Of a stretch of DNA of 64,000 bases, positions 11,255 to 21,993 are shown piece after piece. Under the pieces are notes generated by a model. The model saw only the letters and a list, made by a program, of their open reading frames with translations. It was not told the DNA's origin and searched no databases. Origin of the DNA: Progne subis subis (lineage: Eukaryota; Chordata; Aves; Passeriformes; Hirundinidae); assembly GCA_022316685.1 (NCBI GenBank), contig JAKJHU010000820.1, forward strand, positions 52,755-116,754, given 5' to 3'. Position 1 is the stretch's first letter; the number at the start of each line of letters is the position of its first letter. The position numbers and the translations under genes are program-made.

Positions 11255-12190
11255 ATGTCCAACAGCAGCAGCTCCATCAGCCACTTCCTCCTGCTGCCAT
11301 TGGCAGACACGCGGCAGCTGCAGCTCCTGCACTTCTGCCTCTTCCTGGGCATCTCCCTGGCTGCCCTCCTGGCCAACGGCCTCATCATCAGCGCCGTAGC
11401 CTGCGGCCACCTCCTGCACACGCCCATGTTCTTCTTCCTGCTCAACCTGGCCCTCACCGACCTGGGCTCCATCCTCACCACTGTCCCCAAAGCCATGCAC
11501 AATTCCCTCTGGGACACCAGGAACATTTCTTATACAGGATGTGCTGCCCAAGTTTTTCTACTTATCTTCTTTCTTGGATCAGAGCTTGCCCTCCTGACCA
11601 TCATGTGCTACGACCGCTATGTGTCCATCTGCAAACCCCTGCACTATGGGACCCTCTTGGGCAGCAGAGCTTGTGCCCACATGGCAGCAGCTGCCTGGGC
11701 CAGTGCCTTTCTCTATTCACTGCTGCACACAGCCAATACATTTTCCCTGCCCCTGTGCCATGGCAATGCCCTGGGCCAGTTCTTCTGTGAAATGCCACAG
11801 ATCCTCAAGCTCTCCTGTTCCAAATCCTACCTCAGGAAACTTGGGCTCATTGCAGTTAGTGTCTGTTTAGGGCTCGGTTGTTTTGTGTTCATTGTTTTCT
11901 CCTATGTGCAGATCTTCAGGGCTGTGCTGAGGATCCCCTCTGAGCAGGGACGGAACAAAGCCATTTCCACCTGCCTCCCTCACCTGGCTGTGGTCTCCCT
12001 GTTCATCACCACTGGTGCATTTGCTAATCTGAAGCCCCCTTCCATCTCCTCCCCATCCCTGGATCTGGCCTTGTCAGTTCTGTACTCGGTGGTGCCTCCA
12101 GGCCTGAACCCCCTCATCTACAGCCTGAGGAACCAGGAGCTCAGGGCTGCAGTGTGGAGACTGATGACTGGATGGTTTCAGGAACACTAA
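11255..12190 (+). CDS. Olfactory receptor 1 (OR14-type, avian expansion)
   Basis: This is an intact intronless 311-residue class A GPCR, the normal length for an olfactory receptor, expected to sit in the olfactory-neuron membrane and signal through G-olf. An N-glycosylation site NSS lies at residue 3. TM1 spans about 23-48, with NG at 41-42. PMFFFL is at 57-62. The TM3 cysteine C96 pairs with ECL2 (C168/C178/C188). CYDRYVSICKPLHY is at 118-131, KAISTCLPHL at 235-244 and NPLIYSLRN at 285-293. The start is the first ATG of the frame and gives the typical N-terminus. A polyadenylation signal AATAAA lies 31 bases past the stop (12221). The paralogue at 54071-55006 differs at about 36 residues, clustered in TM3 and the loops. 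I infer the OR14 (gamma-c) subfamily; the ligand is unknown. Confidence 0.95.
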   Translation: MSNSSSSISHFLLLPLADTRQLQLLHFCLFLGISLAALLANGLIISAVACGHLLHTPMFFFLLNLALTDLGSILTTVPKAMHNSLWDTRNISYTGCAAQVFLLIFFLGSELALLTIMCYDRYVSICKPLHYGTLLGSRACAHMAAAAWASAFLYSLLHTANTFSLPLCHGNALGQFFCEMPQILKLSCSKSYLRKLGLIAVSVCLGLGCFVFIVFSYVQIFRAVLRIPSEQGRNKAISTCLPHLAVVSLFITTGAFANLKPPSISSPSLDLALSVLYSVVPPGLNPLIYSLRNQELRAAVWRLMTGWFQEH

Positions 12191-12220
12191 ACTGCTGGCC
12201 AATTTCTGAAAATCACTTCT

Positions 12221-12226
12221 AATAAA
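12221..12226 (+). terminator. Polyadenylation signal of olfactory receptor 1
   Basis: AATAAA lies 31 bases past the TAA. The position is conserved downstream of receptor 2 (TTTATT at 54035-54040 on the plus strand), which supports use in both genes. Confidence 0.6.
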
Positions 12227-12450
12227 AGTAATCTTTGATACTTCTGGTTGGCTTCATTTTGAAGGACCTAGATATTTGTTTTACTTTTTTTATATCCACA
12301 AATAAATGTCCTTGTCTGTGCCATTTCTCTCCACATTCCCTGTGGCCACAGACTGTGTCAATGAACGGCTGCACTCTTGGTGGCTTTAAAGGATCTCAAG
12401 GATCTCCCAGCCAAGTTTTCTGCAGAGATCCCGCTTTTGTTCCCTTCTCT

Positions 12451-12718
12451 GCAGCTGCAGCAGCAATGTCTGTGTGCAGAGCTGGGGCAGATCAGTGCTG
12501 GCACAGCAGCTGTGCCCAGGAGCAGCAGCACTTGGTGTTGCCAGTGCTGCTCCCGTGCCCCTGCCCCGCTGCCCTCCTGGCCCTGGTGTTGCTGTAGAGC
12601 CTGAGTGCTCTCGGGGCCGGGCACAGTGCTGGGGGTGGCAGTGCCAGGGCTGCAGCAGGGACAGGCCATGGGCACTGCTGGGGCAGCGCTGCCGCCTCAG
12701 GGCAGGGACTGGGGGCTC
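12451..12718. other. Unassigned GC-rich link between blocks A and A'
   Basis: No counterpart in blocks B or C was found. CAG/CTG-rich sequence gives long but unsupported open frames on both strands. Confidence 0.4.
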
Positions 12719-13754
12719 CAGGCTCCTTGCCCAGGCTCTCTCCAGAACATGCCCAGGCCAATGCTCAGCAGAGAAAAGCCCCGTGAGCAGCCCCAGGGTG
12801 GCCGTGGGCAGGCTGGGGGCAAACAGCATGGCTGGGGCTCTGCAAGGTGCCTGGGGGAGATGGGAAGGAGCAGCAGAGCAGGGGCTGATCCATCCCCACT
12901 GCGCTGGACACCCCAGGGCAGCATCCCAGAGCGTCCTCATGCACCTGCCAACAACATCCCCCCTCTGCAGCCCTGGCCTCTCCCCCAGCTCACACAGGTG
13001 CCGCATCCTTGCAGGCACAGGCACGGCAGCACTGGCTCAGGAGACCCTGTTTGCACTGCCCAGAGCAGGCGTGAGCACCCCCACGGTGTTGGTGTGGGGA
13101 GATGAACCTGAGGGAGCACAAGTGCCATCAGCCCCTGGGGCCAGGAAGGACTGGGGGACAGCGGGGAAACCACTCAGGTTTGTGGTGGCCTCTGAAGTCA
13201 TCCAGAAAGTTTGTTCCCATGAGCTGTGAGTTTCCTGTGCCACTGCAGATGTTGTTGCTCAGAGCCAGGGCTGCCTGGCAGCCACCCCCAAACTGCCCTC
13301 AGCATTTCCTTTGCCTCACTTTGGCTTTCTTTCCCCTTCCTGGTACAAATTTCTTAATTTTGCCCGTCCCTGTTCCCTCCCCTGCAAACAGCCCATCACT
13401 GCTTGCCCATTCCTCTCTGGCCCCACTCCCCGTTTCAGTTCCTGAGTTGGCACCATGGGAACATCCCCTGGGGAGCAAGATCATCCTTCAAGTGCTTCAG
13501 GAATTGTCTGCAGCCTCCTGCAGTGCCTCGTGCTGCTCCCTTGCCAGAGGCACCACAGGCCAGGGCAGCATATCTGGGCTGCTGTGTCTGGTTCTGGGGC
13601 TCCCTGTTCTGGGCAAGGAGGAGGAGCTGCAGAGGCTCTGCAGGACTGACAGGATGGGCTTTGGGGCTGTGAGGAGAAGCTGAGGGACCTGGGCTGCTGG
13701 ACCTTCTGGAGAGGAGGCCCAGGGCTCATCCTGCAACTGCTGCAAGGGTGGTTT

Positions 13755-14222
13755 CAGAGAATCACAGAAACAGCCAGGTTGGAGAACACCTTGGAGATCG
13801 TCAAGTCCAACCTGTGCCTTGACACTGCCTTGTCTCCCTCAAGCCCCCTCTTCTCCAGGATCAACATTCCCAGCTCCCTCAGCCGCTCCTCACAGGACTT
13901 GTTTTCCAGACCCCTCACCAGCCTTGTTCTTCTCAGGACACACTCCAGCCCCTCCATGTCCTTCCTAAACTGAGGGCCCAGAACTGGACACAGCACTTGA
14001 GGTGCTGCCCAACCAGTGCCGAGCACAGGGGAAGAATCACTGCCCTGCTCCTGCTGGCCACACCATTCCTGATCCTGCTGGCCACCCTGTTCCTGATCCA
14101 GGCCAGGTGCCATTGGCCTTCTTGGCCACCTGGGCACACTGCTGGCTCATGTCCAGCCTGCTGTCCATCAGTCCCCCCAGGTCCCTTTCTGCCTGGGTGC
14201 TGTCCAGCCACTCTGTCCCCAA
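13755..14222 (-). mobile_element. CR1 LINE, 3' part
   Basis: The stretch starts GAGAATCACAGAA..CAGCCAGGTTGGA, the reverse of the CR1 tail, and runs into the antisense of the CR1 3' region (CTGGACACAGCACTTGAGG, TGCTGCCCAACCAGTGCCGA, GGCCACCTGGGCACACTGC). It is 5'-truncated, as is normal for CR1. Confidence 0.85.
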
Positions 14223-14225
14223 CCT

Positions 14226-14331
14226 GTTGGTTGTTTATCCTGGAGAAAAGGAGTCTCAAGGGAGTCAAGGCAGTGTCAGGGCACAGGTTGGACTTGATGA
14301 TGTCTGATCTGGCTGATTCTGGGATTCTCTG
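14226..14331 (+). mobile_element. CR1 LINE 3' tip, opposite orientation
   Basis: A short sense CR1 end (GTTTATCCTGGAGAAAAGGAG through GGTTGGACTTGATGATG to GATTCTCTG) points away from the antisense CR1 next to it. It forms the right arm of the inverted repeat. Confidence 0.75.
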
Positions 14332-14473
14332 AAACCACCCTTGCAGCACTTGGAGGATGAGCCCTGGGCCTCCTCTTCAGAAGGTCCAGCAGCCCAGGTC
14401 CCTCAGCTTCTCCTCACAGCCCCAAAGCCCATCCTGTCAGTCCTGCAGAGCCTCTCCAGTGCAGGGGAAACAC

Positions 14474-14801
14474 TGGGCAACTGAATAGCAGAATCAATAT
14501 AATTTTAGCAGAAGCCGTTTATTGTTTACATTAAACTCCAGTTATAGATTCTAGCACTACTGTCCACACGTACAGGTGCCTCTCAATTGGCTAAGCCACT
14601 TGTTCACGAGGCTGGCACACATCCTTCAGGACTCCTCATTGGTCAAGCATCAATCATCGTGCTGTGTGTCCTCTAAGTTTTGCATTGTTTGTAAACAGTT
14701 TCTCAGGCTCTTGGTTCTTATTTTTAGTCCTGTTGTTATCTCAGTAGCCTTGTGGAATTCCTGAGGTCTCCTGGGGAAGGAGCCTCAAGCCCTGTCTTAC
14801 A
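14474..14801 (-). mobile_element. LTR (ERV), copied in block B
   Basis: On the minus strand it begins TGTAAGACAGGGCTTGAGG (14801), carries an AATAAACGG polyadenylation-like signal near 14520 and ends in TTGCCCA (14474). The block B copy lies at about 45148-45530 and has an AT-rich expansion near its end. Confidence 0.55.
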
Positions 14802-15268
14802 ATGCATGATGTAACCAAAAAAATGTATTCTATTACCATCTGTGAACACCAGCTGGGGCAGGTTGTTTATCTCTTCCATGACCCATTCCTCATATCTCTG
14901 AGGGAGATCTTCTCTTAATGGGCCAGCTGTGTAAAACCAAATGGGGCAGTGTTCTTTATCTCTTCCATGACTCATCCTCTCTCCAGGGAGATATCTTCTG
15001 TTAATGGGCCATTGCCACTTTGAGAAGGGCTCTGGTGACCCACGTTTCCTGTGACCCACGCTGAGAAGTCACCTGTCCCTTTCTCTGCCCCTGGCAATGA
15101 TGTGAGGTGGGACTGAAGAACATGAGGGTCTGGCCATGGTCCCATCATTGTATTTGAGCCCATCTCAGGTCATTTCTGGCTGGGCTCTGCCCCAGCCCAC
15201 AGAGTGTGACCTCAGCCCTGACTCTGTCCCAGCCGCTGTGCCTGAGCCCTGCAAAGCCTAAAGGTCAC
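14802..15268 (-). repeat. Interspersed repeat with two about 75-bp subunits, upstream of the LTR
   Basis: The subunit motif (GGGTCATGGAAGAGATAAA.. ending GGCCCATTAA in reverse) occurs twice at about 14870-15010. An inverted extra copy lies at 43150-43408, and 15165-15268 reappears inverted at 63011-63115. A minus-strand open frame of 107 codons (14736-15059) crosses it, but the subunits are imperfect and I do not recognise a protein. Confidence 0.6.
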
Positions 15269-16888
15269 TGTCATAGGTTAGCACAGTTTGGTTTTTAGTT
15301 AGGGAGGAATGTGAAGTATTACCCTGTCAGGACCCCAGAAAGAGTTTTAGAAAGGACAAGGACCTATCAGAAGCTGGTTTGAAATATTGGCATCTGCTTT
15401 GACCATGGAGAATGTTGAATGCGACTTTGGGCAGTACCCATATAAATCCTGGGTTTGTTCAGGTCAGGCCCTTTTCCTCCTGCTCAGCTGAACAGGTAAC
15501 ATCGAGTGGGTCCTACTACTCCCCACACCCCACCTCCCCCTTCGGGGGGAAGCTCGCCCGAGGCCGAGCCAGACTCCATCGGCTCCCCGGGGGGAGGAGA
15601 GGTTGCAGCTTAACATCAACCACTTTGAAAAAACCTCCCCGGAGACCCCAGAGCAGGGAGGGATCTCCCCTGATAACAACTCTGGGCCCGGTTTGGCCAA
15701 GGCTGCCCCGATTGTCACCGAGGGGTGGGCAGAGCTCTCCTCCCGCTCCCCTCCTCCGGTGTCTTCCAGATGGAGAAGAAAGAGTGGAGGGAGGAAACCA
15801 GGCCGATCTGAAATGGAGAGACTGCTGCCTGGAGCAGAAATCACATGGCCACTGCAGGCCTGGGCAGAGTTAACCCTGTCATGGCAACATGGAGCTTCCA
15901 AGGCCTGACCCTTCCCTGAGAGAGAAAAGAAAGAGACAGAGTGGACGTAGGAAAGACACCACATGAAGTCAGTGGAGCAGGAGTGAAAGAACTGATAAAG
16001 ATTATTAGAAGAGGGATTGAGGACATGGACATTTTTAACCTAACTTTTCTGCTGTAAACTATGGAGAAATGGACTGTTTCTTGTAACATCTTAATGTTGT
16101 TTGGAGGAATGCTAGTTCTAGTCAAAGTTGGGGATTGATATGATTGAGATTTAAGTGGGAATCTTAAAGCCCCTCACTCCTGGGATAAAAGGAGGTCTCA
16201 GCCTTTGAGACCAAGATGATTTTAGAGAGAAAGTGATTTGAAGCCCTCAGCTCCTGGGTTAAAAGGAGGTCTCTATTTCTTTTGAGATAGAAACGATTTT
16301 AGAGCTAGGAGAGAATCCTTGTTTTATACTAGAAGAAGCTTTCTTAAGCAGTACCCCAGATACACTGAGAGGCCCATGAATAGCCAGGGGAAAGGCTGCT
16401 AATGGGTGGAACAGAACAATCAGCAAAAATTCCAAGCAGTTGCAGATTTGTGACATTGAGAGTCCCAGGACTGTTTTTGTCTTGTATCCAATGTCTCCAT
16501 AAGGCTCTAGAGAGAGTCCTCTCCCAAAGTGATGAAAGATTATGTTTAAATGGTGAAACTGATTGAAAATCACAGGTTGTGTCTTTGTTGTTTGTAAGAA
16601 AGTTAACAGTTTGTAAGGGAAGGGAGGAGTGTTTTGAAGTTGCATTTTGGGGTTTTTTGTTTTTTTTTTTCCCATCTTTTCTTTTCTTATCTTTTCCATT
16701 CTTTTAATGTGTGTTTATAAAACTTTGTTTTTTAAGCTTGAGCCTGCTTTGTTTCTTCTGATCCTCTCCCACATAAAGAGAGTAAACACTAAGATCACGA
16801 CACTAAATTTAGCAAACAAAATTTCATGAATGTGTAGTCACTACATTAATTAGTGTTTCTGCCCTGTTTTAACTAAAATCATTACACC
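15269..16888 (+). mobile_element. 1.6-kb LTR-like element, copy a
   Basis: The element starts TGTCATAGGTTAGCACAGTTTGG and ends TAAAATCATTACA. Copies occur at 45994-47607 (+), 60894-62522 (+) and 39002-40554 (-). In the 39002 copy the ends form a TGTCAT/ATGACA inverted repeat, the usual LTR end form. Internal landmarks are GGTAACATCGAGTGGG, GAAAGAACTGATAAAGATTA and AGTGTTTCTGCCC. No retroviral gene is visible. I infer a long ERV LTR. Confidence 0.65.
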
Positions 16889-17640
16889 TCCCTATGGAAA
16901 AGAACTGTCCTTCTTGTCCAGGTGCCCATGGCCACAACTGGGATTCCTCCTCCAGCATTGCCTGTTGTGAGAGACTGGAGGAGATTGTTGGCTGGAAACA
17001 TTTTGTGTGTGAGGGAGGAAGGGGCAGGTCCATCCTTGCCCTGCCCTGAAACCCCAGCACTGCCCTGCCCTGTAACCCCAATCCCCCCAGAGCCTCTATC
17101 CCAGTCCAGCAGTGTCTGCCAATCCCTGGCACACCAAAGGCAATGCTCCACAGCCACCTCTGCAGCCCCCAGCCCATCTCCTGAGAGACCAAGTGACCCA
17201 AAGTCCCCCATGGGGGAAGGGCACAGGACGACCATGGGGTATTCAAGGCTGATCACAAGGCAAGCACACATCTTGACCCCACCTCCTCTTGGAATTTCTG
17301 TCTGAACACTGCTGGAATCCAGGTGTTGGTACCTCTGTGGGTGCTTCTCTGTATCTTATTTGTCTTTCTCTCTTTCTCTGTTGTCATTCTTCAAATTCCC
17401 TCCTCTTGCTAATTTGGAGTAACTTAAAATTGAACAGGCTTAGAGTTTGCAAAGTTGAATGGGACAAGTTTAATGCTTTCAGAAGTGTTTCTTATTGATT
17501 GAATATTGTATTAAACCTTTTGCCAAAATTTCTCTGTTTTTTCTAAAGTTGTCAGTAAAGTCTGTTTTGTTGTTTTGAACTCCTGGGAATCTGTTGGTAT
17601 TTCTCCAGTGCATCCAACTCAGAGTACTGAAACAATTGTA
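16889..17640. other. Non-coding flank shared by blocks A' and B
   Basis: This stretch is present in both copies (47608-48360). The longer open frames differ between the copies by indels, which argues against a gene. Confidence 0.45.
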
Positions 17641-18215
17641 ATTCCTTTTAATGTCTAAGTGAGAGAATTGTTCGGGGGATGGGGGTCAGGGTTTGTGTGT
17701 CCTGCTTGGCACAGCCCAGGCAGGGCTTTCACAGCCACATTGCACACTCCATTTCCCACCTGCACCTGCTGGTGCCTCTGAGTTCTGCTTGCCCAGCCCC
17801 AGGGACGCTCCCCTTGTCTGCCCATTCCCCCACGGTCTCTGGGCAGGGATGGCCTCAGTGGGGGCTGCTGACAGCCTCAGACACTTGGAGGCTGCTGCTG
17901 GATTTGACTTCTCCAGAGGCTTGTTCAGCCTTCAGCTGTTCAGTGTCCCAGGGCTCATTAACATTCAGAACCCCTTAACAGCCAAGCCTCTGGGAATAAT
18001 TTGATTTAGGTTTTCAAATTTTTGTGGTTAATTAACCAATTTCTGAAGTGTATTAAAAGTGAATATATATTTACAAAAGACAGTGAGAAAAGATGTTTTA
18101 TGTCTGGTTCAGGTTTTGTTTCTGTTAATGCCTTGATATGTGCAATCTCCAGTTGACACTGAATCCAAGTATATTCTAATGCAGTTTGAATAGATACAAA
18201 AATCAAGACCCTTTA
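17641..18215 (+). repeat. Triplicated segment (17641, 48360, diverged 51535)
   Basis: TTTGACTTCTCCAGAGGCTTG, TTGTGGTTAATTAACCAATTTC and TCTAATGCAGTTTGAATAGATA occur here and in block B. A more diverged version is at 51535-51925 (for example GTGGTTAATTAGACAGATTTC). The frame starting at 17679 is shared with 48397 but resembles no known protein. Confidence 0.6.
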
Positions 18216-19330
18216 TGTCTGACAATCAATCAGACTCTGTCCTTACTCCTCTTCTCCTGACCTGGATTCCACTGGGCACACAGCTTCCTTTTCCATCCTC
18301 TTTCCCAGAGAAGATGCCTCGTCAGGCAAGCCAGCCTTCTGCCTGGCCTGCTTGGCTTCCCACGTTTGGGAATCACCTGCTCCTGTGCCCTTAGGAGGTG
18401 AAGTTTCCAAAGTGACGAGCGCTGATGGAGCCCAGCACCTTCAAAAGCATTTTTCCTGGGGACCTTGCTTACCAATTCCCTGAGCAGTCTGAGGTGTGCC
18501 CCGAGCTGAGGTTTTGCTGGTCCTTTTCCTCTTGTCAGAGGTTTGAAAGTGAATTTATTTGTGGTCACTGTGGCAGAAACCAAATCACCCCTGTTTGATT
18601 CATGGCATTCCCATTCAAAGCCAACCTGTGCCAGCTATTAGGAGGAAAGGAACCCTATCCCAGTCAAAACCAGAGCAGTGGGAGCAATTCAGCTGATTCA
18701 GGCAGACGCCCGCCAATCCCCGCTTGGCTCAGGGCACGTGGGGCTGAGAGGGCGGCCTGGCTCTAGGAGGCTGAGCTGGAGAGTGCTGGGCTGTGGGGGG
18801 CTCCCCCCTTCCTGGGAAGAGGCTCCCTGGGGAGGAAGAAGGGCCAGGCATGAGCCCCGAGGCCCCTGGCCAAGGGATGGCGGCAGGGGAGGCGTCTGTA
18901 GTGGATGCTGTCTGCAAGGAGCTGTGGGAAGGAGTGGCTGCGGGGCTGAGCTCAGGGAGGGCGTTCCCCCAGGCCTGCGGGCAGAAAGCCCTTGGCACAG
19001 AGTAGGAGCCAAGTTCCAGGTCACCAGGAAGAGCCCCTCCCTCCCTCCCCGGGGCTGCCATGGTTCCCACAGGAGCTCAAGGCCATTGGGGACCATTTCC
19101 GCTCACCGCCGAGCCCCAATGTCCCCTCATGAGGAGCGGCAGCGTGAGGGAGGAGCCGCCATTTCAGGGCAAGCCGTGAGGGCCAAGTGGTCATCCCCGA
19201 AGAACACTGAAGGGAACACTCTTGATTACCCCTTTTCCCGAGAGGTTTCTTTAGCTGAAGTTGCTGACAAGGAGCAGACTTGACAGCCCTGAATGGGTTG
19301 GTGGTTGTTTTATTCTCTATGGTTTTCGGT
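18216..19330. other. Unassigned unique stretch with GC-rich right half
   Basis: On the minus strand 18230-18583 gives 117 codons rich in Lys and Arg. On the plus strand 18678-19283 gives 201 codons. Neither shows a domain I recognise. The GC-rich part (18680-19200) could be an old promoter or exon. No splice pattern can be supported. Confidence 0.4.
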
Positions 19331-19767
19331 TGGACAGGGTAAAACGGGAAAGCCTTACAACTACGATTGCTTGGGAGAAGATTCTAACAGCATGAAACCT
19401 ATAAGCGCTATAGAAATGAAAGCAAGCTTTGAGACGTAGGATGCCCAGCCGAGAGACAGTGACCGAGTTAGCTGAAGGCAAGAGCCCTGTTGTTTGAGCA
19501 ATATCCCTAACAGACCAAGGGATGCCGAGGGTCCAAGGGGGAGGGGCCCTGCAAAGGTGGCAGGGAAAAGGAGTCTAGAAAGGAGCTTTTAGGGTTCAAA
19601 ATGGGGCGCGAACGAGAACTTAGGCCTCTTTGTTCGGGCACGCTTTTAGCTGTGGCTGGCAGCGTAAGCAAAGTTCTTGCACCGAGGAACTGTGCAATAA
19701 AGCCCATGTTTCAAGAGCTGCCCTGGACTCCAGAGATGTCTCATCTCTGTCCCTACACTCGCCTACA
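19331..19767 (+). mobile_element. Solo LTR at the 3' end of the PIM-like gene
   Basis: The element begins TGGACAGGGT and ends CTCGCCTACA. It shares with 3322-3870 the stretch ACTACGATTGCTTGGGA, a GTGCAATAAAGCC polyadenylation signal (about 19694-19706) and the closing CAGAGATGTCTCATCTC. It ends 63 bases beyond the PIM-like stop codon, pointing towards the gene. Confidence 0.65.
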
Positions 19768-19830
19768 GATTTGGGGTGTTTTCGTTTTTGAGTCCTGTGT
19801 GGGACTGGGTGAAGTGGGTGCTGCAGGGTC

Positions 19831-21867
19831 TCAGGCAAGGCATCCAAAATGCTTTCCCCACACCCAAGGGTGCAGCAAGATCTGCTGCAGCTGTGGCCTC
19901 TGTGCAGGGTGCTTGGACAAGCACCAGCAGATGAGATGATGGCACTCTGGGGAGAGAGAAGGCAGAAAGCGCCGGTCAGTTGCAGAAGGCTCCCGCCCAG
20001 CGGCTCCCGGCACCCGCAGGGCCCGGGCCGTGCTGCGTGTGCTCAGAGGCGCGCCGGCCTCCCGACCGGCTCTGGCCTGTGCGGGAGAGAGGCCCGGCGG
20101 GACACGGCCACGTCCTTCAGCCACGTGTGCCTGGCCCACCCCATCGGCACGGGCCACCTCCCGCAAAGGCCAGCCCTTGAGGGCAGGCCCCAGCAGAGCC
20201 GCGTGAGGGCCACACCGGGCCGCGCGCCGCCATCTGCCAAAGCCTGCCTTCTGGAGGCCGCATACCAACCTGGAGAGAGCTGCCGTGTGAAGAAGAGCTG
20301 CTGCCACACGATATCACGGTCCTCCTGGAAGGGGAGGCTCCCGCACACCATGACATACAGCAGCACGCCCAGGGACCAGACGGTGGCTGCATGGCCGTGG
20401 TAGTAGCCAAGGCAGATCCACTCGGGTGGGCTGTACACGCGTGTTCCTAGGGGACACAGGCAGCACTGTCCAGGCGCAGGCCGCTGGCTCCCAGAGCCTG
20501 GCACCAGCCTCCTGGCAGAGGCAGGGGCTGCACCGGCAGCCACAACTTCCCCCCAGGCCCCCCCGCGTCCCCCATCCAAGCGGCCAAAGCCAAGGAGCCA
20601 TTTGGCAAGGCAGAGAAGGCCAGGGGAGCAGCCCCTTGTGGGCCTGCCAAGCCCAGGGGCCATGGCCTGGCTTTTGCAGCCTCCCTGTGTCGGCAGGGCT
20701 GGCAGCCGGCTCCCGGGGCACAGCATCTGCCCCGTGCCACAGGACAGCCGGCAGCAGGCTGAGGGACGCACCCACAGCCCAGGAGAGAACGGGGCTGAGC
20801 AGTGCCTGGCACTGGGAGCAGGGCCCGGACTGTGGCTCACTGGCAAATTGCGTGTAGGCCTGCTCCTGGAGGAAGGTGCCGCAACTGAAGTCGATGAGCT
20901 TCACGTCGCCGCTCTCCGGGTCAACGAGGAGGTTCTCCAGCTTGATTGTCCCGGTGCAGGACGCCGCAGGCAGTGCAGTGCCGCACGGCCTCCAGCACCT
21001 GGCAGAAAATCCAGCGCGCCATCTCCTCGCACAGGACGTCCCGCTCCAGCAGGAATTCCAGGAGATCCTGCGACTGCTCCGGACGCTCCATCACCAGCGC
21101 AAAGCCGTCAGGCTGCTTGAACCAGTCGAGGAGCTGGATGATGTTGTAGCAGCCAGAGTGCACCTTCTCCATGAGCACGATCTCCATTGGAACACGGGTG
21201 CCGTCAGGCTGCGAGGAGGAGACAACACCTCCAGCAGGCCTGCTGCTGCCCTGTGGCTGCGCTGCCCCTGCCTGGGATGCCCCAGGGCCCTTTTGGGCAA
21301 CCTCTCTGGCCATGGGGATTCCTCCCGCCCAGGGGATGCTCGGGCGCCACGGCCCGCTCCGTCCCGCTGGCCCCGCTCACTCACCAGCTCGACCCACTGC
21401 AGGATGCTCTCCCGGGCCACGCGTTTGATGGCCACCTGCAAGCCATGGAGAGAGGGGGGCTGAGATGGAGCCCTGCCCCTCCCCACCCCTGCCCCTTCTC
21501 ACACGCCCGGGCCTCCCAGCCGCTTACCGGGCTCCCGTCTGAGAGGCGGATGCCCGAGAAAACAGTGCCGAAGCCGCCGCTCCCCAGCTGCCGGCCCCGC
21601 TGGTACAGGTCCTGCAGCTCCTTCTTTTGCCCTGCAGCCGGGACCGAGGCATCAGCCTTGCGCCCAGGAACCCTCCCAAGGGAAGAAACCCGCCAGTGAA
21701 GTGGGCGGGGCCAGCGCGGGCCACGTTGCTCTCACTTGCTTGCTGCTGCACGCCGGGCAGCGGGCACCGCCTTGCAGCCGTGGGGCTGGCGAGAGGCAGA
21801 GCTGGGGCAAGGCAGCACACAGAGGCGGCTGCAGGAGGCGCAGGGCAGCGGGGCAAGGCGGCACCAT
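19831..21867 (-). pseudogene. PIM1-like: PIM-family serine/threonine kinase, broken copy
   Basis: Six exons follow the vertebrate PIM plan. Exon 1 (21867-21736) starts MVPPCPAALR. Exon 2 (21631 or 21623 to 21528) holds the glycine loop LGSGGFGTVFSG. Exon 3 (21435-21385, 51 bp) holds VAIK. Exon 4 (21208-20841) runs from [12 protein letters not shown] to the activation segment. Exon 5 (20446-20270) has [20 protein letters not shown]. Exon 6 (19946-19831) has RPQLQQILLHPW and the stop. GT/AG borders fit throughout. PIM kinases are constitutively active, growth-promoting cytosolic kinases, and PIM1 copies are known to be expanded in songbirds. Two defects lie in exon 4: an extra base at about 20946 shifts frame directly after HRD in the catalytic loop, and the DFG motif reads DFS when the shifted frame is followed. 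The exon 1-2 junction keeps frame only with the 21623 acceptor. A non-functional copy is likely. Confidence 0.88.
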
Positions 21868-21993
21868 TGCTGTCCCCGGCCTCGTGGGCTGCACTCAGCT
21901 GTCGAGGACGGCCGGGGCTGCAGCCCGAGCCTTGGCACAGGGGAGTTCCAGGAGCAGCTGCCAACCAGAGAGGGGTTTTTTGAAGCTGTGCCA

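Larger units (their letters stand above)
5590..12450 (+). repeat. Segmental duplication block A (inverted partner 53780-60720)
   Basis: Sequence landmarks match in reverse order in block C: the olfactory receptor (11255-12190 vs 55006-54071), the GC-rich leader (9741-10360 vs 56521-55899), the ~150-bp tandem array (7150-7970 vs 58920-58150), the CR1 fragment (6407-6500 vs 59710-59617), and the left end near 5620-5790 vs 60700-60322. C has an extra ~210 bp at about 60380-60590 and lacks 222 bp present in A at 8461-8682. Retrovirus-like sequence starts at 53567, just beyond the end of C. Confidence 0.88.
13632..14457. repeat. Inverted repeat, arms about 230 bp, around a CR1
   Basis: The left arm (13632-13868) is the reverse complement of the right arm (14226-14457). 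Matches run through the CR1 3' end and on through AAACCACCCTTGCAGCA, GATGAGCCCTGGGCCTCCTC, GGTCCAGCAGCCCAGGT and CAAAGCCCATCCTGTCAGTC. The loop is about 360 bp of antisense CR1. The same structure is at about 44310-45133. Confidence 0.8.
12719..18215 (+). repeat. Segmental duplication block A' (direct partner 43409-48930)
   Basis: The two blocks are collinear from GGCTCCTTGCCCAGGCTCTC (12720 / 43409) to GCAGTTTGAATAGATAC (about 18180 / 48900). They share the CR1 inverted repeat, an LTR, the 1.6-kb element and 3' sequence. Between 15601-15840 and 46325-46564 I count 5 differences in about 240 bases, so the duplication looks recent in that stretch. No convincing protein-coding gene lies in either copy. 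Confidence 0.9.

Noticed and set aside
10937..11551. 204-codon minus-strand frame across the receptor start
   Set aside because: It is antisense to an intact olfactory receptor. The same shadow appears at receptor 2, as expected for a duplicated gene.
14736..15059. 107-codon minus-strand frame as a small gene
   Set aside because: It spans the repeated subunits of an interspersed element whose other copies (45537-45848, 43150-43408) break the frame.
18678..19283. 201-codon plus-strand frame in GC-rich DNA
   Set aside because: There is no domain, no promoter or polyadenylation pattern and no copy elsewhere in the window. Kept only as unassigned.
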